This document shows positions 42,243 through 50,276 of a DNA stretch of 64,000 nucleotides, piece by piece. Origin of the DNA: Myxococcales bacterium (GTDB taxonomy: Bacteria; Myxococcota; Myxococcia; Myxococcales; JAJYLH01); contig JAJYLH010000015.1 of assembly GCA_021787845.1 (NCBI GenBank), positions 26,425-90,424 on the forward strand, read 5' to 3'. The notes under the pieces were generated by a model. It saw nothing but the letters and a program-made list of their open reading frames with translations. It was not told the origin of the DNA and ran no database searches. A program made the position numbers and the translations under genes. How positions within the stretch are numbered: position 1 is the stretch's first letter; every line of letters begins with the position of its first letter.

Positions 42243-43688
42243 GTGTGGTGCCGAACGGCAGCGTTGGCGCTCTTCGTTTGCGCCGCTCCTCGCCTGGCAC
42301 GAGCGCTGCCGCTCCTCAGGCTGGCCCTGGCGGGCGGCGCGACCGAGGTGGGGGCGGGCGGGCTCGACGCTTTCGTGCCGGCGCGGACGGCGGCGCTCAC
42401 CCTCACTCGGCCGGCGCTGTTGACCGACCTGACGCGGCCGATCTTCTGGCTGACCGGCGACGACGAGGCGACGCTCTCGATCGGCGGGGACGAGTTCTGG
42501 GCGGGCACCCGGGCGGACGGCTTTCGCTCGCAGGCGACGCTCGCGGCGCCGGTCCGACTCGCGAAGATGAAGCTCGTCCTGGCGGCGAGCGGCCGGTTCG
42601 AGACCGGCACCCTGGCGCTACGCAACAAGAGCCAGGGCGAGCTCATCCGGGTGACCGAGAAGCGCACGACGGGGCAGGCGGCCGTCGCGGTGAAGCCGCT
42701 CGAGTGGCTGCGGCTGGGCGGCGAGGTCGGGTTCGGGCTCGGGCACGCGTACGGCATCGAGGTGCAGGCCCGCGACGGACCGTTCCGGCTCGGGTTCGTG
42801 CGCCGGGCGGAACAGCTCGTGTTCGACGCCAGCGCTCCCGAGGGGCCGAAGCTCGGATTCCAGCGGCCGCAGCTCGACTACGTCATCGAGCAGGACCGGC
42901 AGGTGGCGGCGATCACCGCGGCGGTGCGCCTGCCGCTCGGTGAGCTGAGCGGCAGCGCTGACCTCCTGCACCCGGGCGACTTCACCACGCAGGGCGCGCT
43001 CAGACTGTGGCGCCTGGCGTTTCGCGCGCGGCTCGAGTCGACCCGCTACGACTTCCTGAACGGCGCGACCACCGGCGGCCAAGAGATTGCGCGGGTGAGC
43101 CTCGGCGTTCGCGTCACGCGGTTCTCGGTCGCGACGGACCTGCGCCTGGGCGCCAGCACCTTTCGCCTCGGGCACCTGGAAACGGCGGTCTCGACCGGCA
43201 GCAGTTGGGCCGACCTCGGGGCGATCACGGGCGAGCGGCTCTTGTCGCTGGACGCCGACCTCGAGCTCTATCTGCGCCACGCCTACGGCGTCTCCCTCGT
43301 CTCCGACGGCCTCGGATGGAGCTGGCGGCACGGGCGGCTCGGGCTCGCCGCCGGGCTCGAGCACCTGAAGCTGACGAGCGGCGCCGGCGGTCTGACGTAC
43401 GGTTCCAAGGTGCTCAAGTCGCTCGACGGGAAGAGCACGCTGCCGGAGACCATCGCCGACCTGGTGGGCCTCACGGCCGGCGCGAGCCTCGAGCTGGGGA
43501 AGATCGAGGTCAGCCTCGCGCTCGCGCAATTCGTGCCCTACGCGAGCATGGAGCTCGGCAGCGGTCCCGGTGGGAGCCACCGCGCGGGCTCGCCACCGAA
43601 GACGACCTCGACGGGCAAGCTCGGCTCGCAATGGACGAGCTTCGACGGCGGGCGGCTCCTCGTCCTCGAAGTCGAGCGCGAGTTCTGA
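42243..43688 (+). CDS. Hypothetical secreted, likely beta-barrel outer membrane protein
   Basis: N-terminal signal, alternating beta pattern, terminal aromatic VLEVEREF. Confidence 0.55.
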   Translation: MWCRTAALALFVCAAPRLARALPLLRLALAGGATEVGAGGLDAFVPARTAALTLTRPALLTDLTRPIFWLTGDDEATLSIGGDEFWAGTRADGFRSQATLAAPVRLAKMKLVLAASGRFETGTLALRNKSQGELIRVTEKRTTGQAAVAVKPLEWLRLGGEVGFGLGHAYGIEVQARDGPFRLGFVRRAEQLVFDASAPEGPKLGFQRPQLDYVIEQDRQVAAITAAVRLPLGELSGSADLLHPGDFTTQGALRLWRLAFRARLESTRYDFLNGATTGGQEIARVSLGVRVTRFSVATDLRLGASTFRLGHLETAVSTGSSWADLGAITGERLLSLDADLELYLRHAYGVSLVSDGLGWSWRHGRLGLAAGLEHLKLTSGAGGLTYGSKVLKSLDGKSTLPETIADLVGLTAGASLELGKIEVSLALAQFVPYASMELGSGPGGSHRAGSPPKTTSTGKLGSQWTSFDGGRLLVLEVEREF

Positions 43689-43776
43689 TTCGGGAAGCGG
43701 CCTCTCCCCTCCGCGTGCAGTCGCGGCGAAGCGGAGCTCGGCGCCGACCGCTTGCGCTGCCGGGCAACTTCGCGCG

Positions 43777-45315
43777 ATGGTCTCCGGCATGCCTCGCCGC
43801 TCGCTCGCCCTCGCCGCCGTCGCGATGCTCACCGGCACCGCTTGCGCCGCCCATCTGCGCTACCGGACCGGCACTCCGCTCGACGACGTCGCGTGCGACG
43901 CGCGCGACTTGTGCGTCGCCTCCGGCGCGGGCGTGTTGTTGCGCTCGAACGACGCCGGTCGCACCTGGCACGAGGTGGACAGCCCGGTCTCGGTGTCGCT
44001 CGCCCACGTGTCGGTGATGGGCAGCCGCGTTCTCGCCGGCGGACAACAGGGCGCGCTACTCGAATCCGACGACGGCGGGCACAGCTTCCGGATGGCGGAC
44101 TCGGGTGTCGCGGCGAAAATCGTCGCGCTCACGGCGTTGGACGCGCAACACGTCGTCGCGGTGGCCGAGGACGGCGAAGTCACCTCGAGCGCCGACGGCG
44201 GGCGCACGTGGCAACCGACGCCGGGCCTGAGCGCGCTCGGCCAAGGAGTGCGGGTCCACGACGCGGACTGGCTGGGTCCGCTGCTCGGGGTGTTGGCGGC
44301 GGACGATCTCTACCTCACGACCGACGGTGGGAAGACCTTCTCGCGCGTCGATTCGCGCGCTGCTTTTCCCGCGCTCAAGCCTTCCTCGTCCGCCGGGTAC
44401 GTCGACTGGAAGAGCGCCGGCTGCACCAAGCCTCCGGTGTGGGTGGAGCCCGCGCCGACCCCGCTCGCCGTGCGCTTCTTCGGCGATCACCGGCTCGCGG
44501 TCGCGCTCGACGACAGGCGGGTCTTCGTCAGCGACGACCTCGGCCGGACCTTCCATCTCGTGCAGACGCTGCCGGCGCGCCCGCTCTCGCTCCGGCGCAT
44601 CCGGGGCTCGCTGTGGGGCGTGATGGACGACGGCTCGCTCGCCAGGCTCGAGGGTCCGCGCTTTCGTTCCACCGCGGGCGCGACGCTGGCGAGCGGGTCC
44701 ATCGACGCGGTCTCGGGCGGCAGCGGCGCGAGCCTCGTCGCCGTTGGTCGAGGACTGGCCGCGAGCGACGACAACGGCGCGAGTTGGACCAAGGGCGAGC
44801 TGTCCCTCGGCGGCCGGCTCGCGCGCGCGTTCTACAATCGCGACCCCGACTGGGACCACTACTTCGTTCCGGGCGGCGGCGCGGTGGTCTACGAGCCGCG
44901 CAGCGGGTCCTTCGGCGGCGCGCTCGTCGGATGGGAGGCGCGCATCGCGCTCTTCGCCTGGAGTCACAACAACGAGAACCCCGGTCCCGCCCAGTGGAAC
45001 ATCTCGGCGCTCGCGGACGTGTTCCCGGCGGCGCATCCGGGCGCGCTCGCGTTCTACGGCTTCGGCACCACGCTCTCCTTCGAGCGCAGCGCGCCTCGCC
45101 GCTTCCTGATTCCGACCTTCGGCCTCGAGCTGGGGGCGCTCCACCAGGACGCCATCGGCAGCGTCTTCGCGATGCGGCCGCACGTCGGGCTTCTGCTCGT
45201 GAACGTGCGGCGGCTGCAGGTCGAAGTGGACGGCGGCTACCTGATCACCGGCGCGCGTCTGGACCAACTGCGCGGACCGTTCGCGGCCGCCGCGGCCGAC
45301 TTCACGCTGTGGTGA
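43777..45315 (+). CDS. BNR/YCF48-like beta-propeller lipoprotein
   Basis: Repeated S(N/D)DGGRTW / TTDGGKTF Asp-box motifs; lipobox LTGTAC. Confidence 0.8.
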   Translation: MVSGMPRRSLALAAVAMLTGTACAAHLRYRTGTPLDDVACDARDLCVASGAGVLLRSNDAGRTWHEVDSPVSVSLAHVSVMGSRVLAGGQQGALLESDDGGHSFRMADSGVAAKIVALTALDAQHVVAVAEDGEVTSSADGGRTWQPTPGLSALGQGVRVHDADWLGPLLGVLAADDLYLTTDGGKTFSRVDSRAAFPALKPSSSAGYVDWKSAGCTKPPVWVEPAPTPLAVRFFGDHRLAVALDDRRVFVSDDLGRTFHLVQTLPARPLSLRRIRGSLWGVMDDGSLARLEGPRFRSTAGATLASGSIDAVSGGSGASLVAVGRGLAASDDNGASWTKGELSLGGRLARAFYNRDPDWDHYFVPGGGAVVYEPRSGSFGGALVGWEARIALFAWSHNNENPGPAQWNISALADVFPAAHPGALAFYGFGTTLSFERSAPRRFLIPTFGLELGALHQDAIGSVFAMRPHVGLLLVNVRRLQVEVDGGYLITGARLDQLRGPFAAAAADFTLW

Positions 45316-45397
45316 CGAGCCCGCACGATGTCACGGTCGATCGACGGCCACCGATCGCGTCGAAATGCTGGGCTTCACGGCTCGGAGCACCTCCGCG

Positions 45398-45775
45398 ACG
45401 TTTGCAATGCCAGGTTCGGACGGAGAACCTGCCTCCGCCACGCGTGCAATGCCAGGTCCGGACGGAAAACCTGCCTCCGCCACGCGTGCAATGCCAGGTC
45501 CGGGCGGAAAACCTGCCTCCGCCACGCGTGCAATGCCAGGTTCGGACGGAAAACCTGCCTCCGCCACGCGTGCAATGCCAGGTCCGGACGGAAAACCTGC
45601 CTCCGCAACGTTGGCAGTGCCAGGTCCGGACCGAGAACCTGCCTCCGCAACGTTGGCAGTGCCAGGTCCGGACCGAGAACCTGCCTCCCCACCGCACGGG
45701 ATCGCAGGTTCCGACCGAGAACCTGCCTCCCCACCGCACGGGATCGCAGGTTCCGACGAAGAACCTGCCTCCCCG
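45398..45775. repeat. Tandem array, nine 42-bp units
   Basis: ACGCGTGCAATGCCAGGTCCGGACGGAAAACCTGCCTCCGCC-type units; CAGGT-N11-ACCTG dyad in all nine. Confidence 0.95.
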
Positions 45776-45922
45776 CGCCGCACGATGCCCTCTCTTCGCC
45801 TGCCGCGCCTCCCGCCGATCGGTCCTGACGCAGGCGCTTGTTTCGTCGGCACCCCCGCGTCGCGCAGCGGCGGCCGCGCGAGTGCCATCGCTCGGTTAGG
45901 ATTCCGGCACGTGGGAGAGGCG

Positions 45923-47011
45923 ATGGCGAAAGCGGCGGAGACATCGGCAACGCACGAGAGCTTCCGGGACCGGCTCGACGCGGCGAACCGGCGGCTGATG
46001 GACGCGCTGAACGACCATGCGCGCGTCGTTCAGTCGGCGCGAGAGGCGAACGACGCGGACGCGCTCGCGGCGCTCGGGCCCGACGAGGCGGCGCGCGCGA
46101 TCGAGACGCTCGTCGCGACGAACACCGGGCCGTTCTCCGCCGATACGATTCGCAGTCTCTTCGCCGAAGTCTTCCGGGCCTCGCAGGCGCTCGCGGAGGG
46201 CATGCCGCCCACGCTGCGCGTCGCGCGCAAGGAGGGGAAACCGGACGTCGTGGTGCGCGTGCGCGGGCGCGCCATCGGGCTCGCGCCGGTGCTCATCGCG
46301 GGGCCGTGCGCGGTCGAAGACGAAGCGCAGATGGAGGCCGTCGCCGCTTCCCTAGGGCGGCTGGGCATCGGCTTCCTCCGCGGCGGTGCGTACAAGCCGC
46401 GCACGTCGCCCTACGCGTTCCAGGGCCTCGGGGAAGCGGGGCTCGAGCTCCTCGAAGCCGTGGGACGCCGGCACGACCTCGTGACCATCAGCGAAGCGGT
46501 CGACCCGCGCACGGTCGAGCTCGTCGCGCGCCACGCGGACATCGTGCAGGTCGGCAGCCGCAACATGGCGAGCTACGAGTTGTTGAAGGCGGTCGCGGCG
46601 ACGGGCAAACCGGTGCTCTTGAAGCGCGGCTTCGGGGCGACGCTCGACGAGCTGTTGCAGGCGGCGGAGTACTTCTTCGCGGCCGGCAACGAGAACGTCG
46701 TCCTCTGCGAGCGCGGCATCCGCACCTTCGAGCGCGAGACGCGCTTCACGCTGGACATCTCGGCGGTACCGCTCCTGCGGGGCATGTCGAGGCTGCCGGT
46801 GATCGTCGATGTCAGCCACGCCGCCGGCCGCCGCGACATCGTGCCCGCGCTCGCTCGCGCCGCGCTCGCGGCTGGCGCGCACGGCGTGATGCTCGAAGTG
46901 CACCCGCACCCCGACGCCGCGCTTTCCGACGGGCCCCAGCAGCTCGACCTGCGCGAGTTGGAAGCGCTCCTCCAGAGCTTTCCCGCGGGCTGGAACCAGT
47001 CGAAGGCGTGA
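45923..47011 (+). CDS. aroF: DAHP synthase (AroG/KdsA-type family) with N-terminal chorismate mutase-like domain
   Basis: VLIAGPCAVEDEAQM, LRGGAYKPRTSPYAFQGLG, KPVLLKRGFGATLDE, LPVIVDVSHAAGRRD; similar layout to Bacillus CM-DAHPS. Confidence 0.93.
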   Translation: MAKAAETSATHESFRDRLDAANRRLMDALNDHARVVQSAREANDADALAALGPDEAARAIETLVATNTGPFSADTIRSLFAEVFRASQALAEGMPPTLRVARKEGKPDVVVRVRGRAIGLAPVLIAGPCAVEDEAQMEAVAASLGRLGIGFLRGGAYKPRTSPYAFQGLGEAGLELLEAVGRRHDLVTISEAVDPRTVELVARHADIVQVGSRNMASYELLKAVAATGKPVLLKRGFGATLDELLQAAEYFFAAGNENVVLCERGIRTFERETRFTLDISAVPLLRGMSRLPVIVDVSHAAGRRDIVPALARAALAAGAHGVMLEVHPHPDAALSDGPQQLDLRELEALLQSFPAGWNQSKA

Positions 47012-47048
47012 GGCGAACGATTCGCCGCGATGATGAGCGTTTCGACGG

Positions 47049-47399
47049 TCAATCCCGGGATCGAATCCTGATCCGGCCGGGCTCGACCGTTGCCAGCGCG
47101 CCCTGCGCGAGCTCAGCGCCGTACTTGAGGACGACCAACTGGCACGCAGCCGCCTGATCGCGTCCGCGGAACCCGACGAGGCGAACGATTCCGGAATGAG
47201 GCAGATGCCGGAGAACCGCCAGCTCGCCGAAATCCTTGTCGAGCGTCACCAGCACGCGCTGCTCGGCAGTCGCCCGGGCCAGCAGCGCCTCGTCCCCTGG
47301 ATCCTCCGCCAGGTCACCGGCCCACTCGACCTCGTGACCCAGCGCTCGAAGCTGCTCCTTCGCCGCGCCGTACACGCAGGAATCGAGCAGGAGCTTCAC
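47049..47399 (-). CDS. DUF5615 PIN-like toxin
   Basis: KLLLDSCVYG...LRALGHEVEWAGDL...VLVTLDKDFGELAV; GTG start overlapping the antitoxin stop. Confidence 0.85.
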   Translation of the reverse strand: MKLLLDSCVYGAAKEQLRALGHEVEWAGDLAEDPGDEALLARATAEQRVLVTLDKDFGELAVLRHLPHSGIVRLVGFRGRDQAAACQLVVLKYGAELAQGALATVEPGRIRIRSRD

Positions 47400-47647
47400 G
47401 GACTGACCGCGAGTGGGAATGGCTCGACCCGTTCGTGCGCCACGAGGCGTCGTGCGTACTCGAGACAGGCGAGCACGTCGTCGCGCTCCAGCCACGGATA
47501 TCCGGCCAGGAGGTCGTCGACGCTGTCTCCAGCGACCAGCATGGACAGCACCTGCTCGACGGCGAGCCGGTGCCCGCGGACGATCGGCTTGCCCCCGAAG
47601 ATCGCCGGGTTCACAGTGATTCGCTCGAGCGGATCAGCGGCCGACAT
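47396..47647 (-). CDS. DUF433 antitoxin
   Basis: ITVNPAIFGGKPIVRGHRLAVEQVLSMLVAGDSVDDLLAGYPWLERDDVLACLEYA. Confidence 0.9.
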   Translation of the reverse strand: MSAADPLERITVNPAIFGGKPIVRGHRLAVEQVLSMLVAGDSVDDLLAGYPWLERDDVLACLEYARRLVAHERVEPFPLAVSP

Positions 47648-47676
47648 CTAGCCTCCCTTCGTGAGGATAGCAGCAC

Positions 47677-48960
47677 TCACCCACGCGCGCCGGCGATGCG
47701 CCGCAGCGTCTCGAAGAAGTCGGGGAACGACGTGGCGACGCTGGCGGTCTCGGAGAGCTCGACGTCGATGCCGCCAGCGGCGCCGAGGGTCGCGAGCGCC
47801 ATCGCGACGCGGTGGTCGTCGTGCGTCTCGCAGCGCACGCCCGCGCGCAGCGTTGCCGGGCCTTCGATCCACAGGCCGTCCGCGAGCTCACCGGCCGGGA
47901 TGCCGAGCGCGCGCAACGCTTCGACCATCGCGACGATGCGGTTCGACTCCTTGAAGCGCAGCTCCGACGCGCCCTGGATTTCCGTGCGCCCTTTCGCGAA
48001 CGCCGCCGCGACGCACAACGCCGGAAGCTCGTCGATCATCCGCGGCACCTCGTTCGCCACGACGTTGGTCGCGCGAAGCTCGCCGCCGCGAACGACGAGA
48101 TCCGCGCATGGCTCGCCGGTGGCGCTGCCGCTCTCCTCGAAAACGATCGTCGCGCCCATCCGCCGCAGCACCTCGACGAGGCCGGTCCGCGTCGGGTTGG
48201 TGCCGACGCGACGCACGCGCAGCTCCGAGCCGGGAACCGAGGCGGCGAGGACGACGAAGAACGCCGCCGACGAGAAGTCGCCCGGGATGTCGACGTCGAG
48301 CGGCGCGAGCTCGTCGGTCGGGGTCACGCGAGCTTCGCGGCCATCGACGAGCAGCAACGCGCCCATCGCGAGCAGCATCCGCTCGGTGTGGTCCCGCGTC
48401 GCTTCGGGCTCGATGACGCTCACCTCGCCCGTCCCGCGAACGCCCGCGATCAGGAGCGCGCTCTTCACCTGCGCCGAGGCGACCGACGTCGCGACGCGCA
48501 GCCCGCGCAAGGAGCCGCCGCAGAAGGTCAGCGGCGCTCTCGTTCCCGCCGCGCGCCCGCGCACCACCGCTCCCATCGCCTGCAGCGGCGCGACGATGCG
48601 GCCCATCGGACGGCGGCGAAGCGAGGCGTCGCCGGTGATGGTCGAGAAGAACGGCTGCCCCGCGAGCAGGCCCGCGCCGATGCGCAGGGTCGTCCCCGAG
48701 TTGCCGGCGTCGATGACGTTCGCGGGCTCGCGCAGACCGCGCAAGCCGCGACCGCGGATGCGCAGCTCCGTCGGCGAAACGTCCTTCACCTCGGCGCCGA
48801 GCGCGCGCACCAGCTCGACCGACCGTTGGGTGTCGTCCGCGCGCAGAAAACCGCGCACCCGACTGTCGCCCTCCGCGAGCGCCGCGAGCAACACCGCCCG
48901 GTGGCTCATCGACTTGTCGCCGGGGACCTCGATGCACCCGCTGATCGACGCGCGGCTCAC
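47677..48960 (-). CDS. aroA: 3-phosphoshikimate 1-carboxyvinyltransferase (EPSP synthase)
   Basis: VPGDKSMSHRAVLLAALAEG, DAGNSGTTLRI, ESNRIVAMVEALRALG, DDHRVAMALA; GTG start overlaps aroC stop. Confidence 0.95.
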   Translation of the reverse strand: MSRASISGCIEVPGDKSMSHRAVLLAALAEGDSRVRGFLRADDTQRSVELVRALGAEVKDVSPTELRIRGRGLRGLREPANVIDAGNSGTTLRIGAGLLAGQPFFSTITGDASLRRRPMGRIVAPLQAMGAVVRGRAAGTRAPLTFCGGSLRGLRVATSVASAQVKSALLIAGVRGTGEVSVIEPEATRDHTERMLLAMGALLLVDGREARVTPTDELAPLDVDIPGDFSSAAFFVVLAASVPGSELRVRRVGTNPTRTGLVEVLRRMGATIVFEESGSATGEPCADLVVRGGELRATNVVANEVPRMIDELPALCVAAAFAKGRTEIQGASELRFKESNRIVAMVEALRALGIPAGELADGLWIEGPATLRAGVRCETHDDHRVAMALATLGAAGGIDVELSETASVATSFPDFFETLRRIAGARG

Positions 48961-50276
48961 TGCTTGCGCTCCTGCCAGGCGCGAGAAGCTTCGAGTACGG
49001 CGTCGAGCACGCGCAGCGCAACCTCGCGGTCGAGGCCGACGAGGCGCGCGGACCTGGTCCAGAGCCGACGCACCTGCTCCTCGCGACGCGGGCGCTGCAC
49101 CGGACCGCCGCCTTTGAGCTCGGCGATGCGTTCGACGATGGCGAACCGCCGGGCGAGCGCCTCGACGAGGTCGATGTCCGCGAAATCGAGAGCGGCCCGT
49201 GCCTCCGTGAGCGCTCCTGCTGCCTTCACCATCGCCTGCTGGCGCAAGAACGCGTCCGCGAGCACCACCGCCACCATCGACTCCGCGACCGGAACGACGC
49301 GCGGACACAAGCACGGGTCGTGACGCCCACGCACTTCCAGGACCCGCGCCGCGCCGCGCACGTCGATCGTCCGCTGCGGGCGCGCGATGGACGAGGTGGG
49401 CTTGACCGCGACGCGCACGATGATCGGCGCGCCGGTGGAGATTCCGCCGAGCATCCCGCCCGCGTGGTTCGAGAGCATCCCGCCCGGCGCCATCTCGTCG
49501 TTGTGGGTGCTGCCGCGCATCGACGCCGCCGCGAAGCCGTCGCCGACCTCGACGCCCTTCACGCCGCCGATCGACATCAGCGCCTGCGCCAACATCGCGT
49601 CGAGCTTGTGGAACACCGGGTCGCCCCAGCCCTCCGGCACTCCCGACGCGCGCACCTCGACGATGCCGCCCACCGAGTCGCCCGCCGCCCGCGCTTCCTG
49701 CACCACGGCGACCATCCGAGCCGCGGCGTCCGCGTCGGCGCAGCGCATCGGGTTCGTCTCGATCGCGGCTTCGTCGAACGCACGCGCCTCGACACCGCCC
49801 GCCGCGACGGTGTGACCGACGATGCGCACGCCCTGCCCTTTCAGCAGCGCTCGCGCCACCGCGCCCGCCGCGACTCGGCCGACCGTCTCCCGCCCCGACT
49901 GCCGCCCGCCGCCGCGCCAGTCGCGGATGCCGTACTTCGCGAGCCACGAGCGATCGCCATGACCCGGCCGGAAGACCTCGCGCAGCGCTTCGTAATCGCC
50001 GGGACGCGCGTCCAGGTTGCGCACGACGATGCAGAGGGGCGCACCGGTCGTCCTGCCTTCGAAGACGCCGGAGAGGATTTCGGCGCGGTCCGGTTCGGCG
50101 CGCGGGCTCGTCACCGCGCTCTGCCCCGGCCGGCGGCGGTCGAGCTCGACCTGCACGTCCGCTTCCGAGAGCGCGAGGTTCGGCATCACGCCGTCGATGA
50201 CCACGCCCACCGCCGGCCCGTGCGACTCACCGAAGGTGACGATGCGAAAGCTTTCGCCAAGCGTGTTCGACCACAT
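48957..50276 (-). CDS. aroC: Chorismate synthase fused to C-terminal AroQ-type chorismate mutase domain
   Basis: GESHGPAVGVVIDG...RGGGRQSGRETVGRVAAGAVA...RGRHDPCLCPR; last ~88 aa LTEARAALDFADIDLVEALARRFAIVERIAELKGGGP...SRAWQERKQ. Confidence 0.93.
   Translation of the reverse strand: MWSNTLGESFRIVTFGESHGPAVGVVIDGVMPNLALSEADVQVELDRRRPGQSAVTSPRAEPDRAEILSGVFEGRTTGAPLCIVVRNLDARPGDYEALREVFRPGHGDRSWLAKYGIRDWRGGGRQSGRETVGRVAAGAVARALLKGQGVRIVGHTVAAGGVEARAFDEAAIETNPMRCADADAAARMVAVVQEARAAGDSVGGIVEVRASGVPEGWGDPVFHKLDAMLAQALMSIGGVKGVEVGDGFAAASMRGSTHNDEMAPGGMLSNHAGGMLGGISTGAPIIVRVAVKPTSSIARPQRTIDVRGAARVLEVRGRHDPCLCPRVVPVAESMVAVVLADAFLRQQAMVKAAGALTEARAALDFADIDLVEALARRFAIVERIAELKGGGPVQRPRREEQVRRLWTRSARLVGLDREVALRVLDAVLEASRAWQERKQ

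Noticed and set aside
45398-45775. Possible CRISPR array
   Set aside because: Units are uniformly repetitive with no unique spacers and no cas genes nearby; it is a simple 42-bp tandem repeat.
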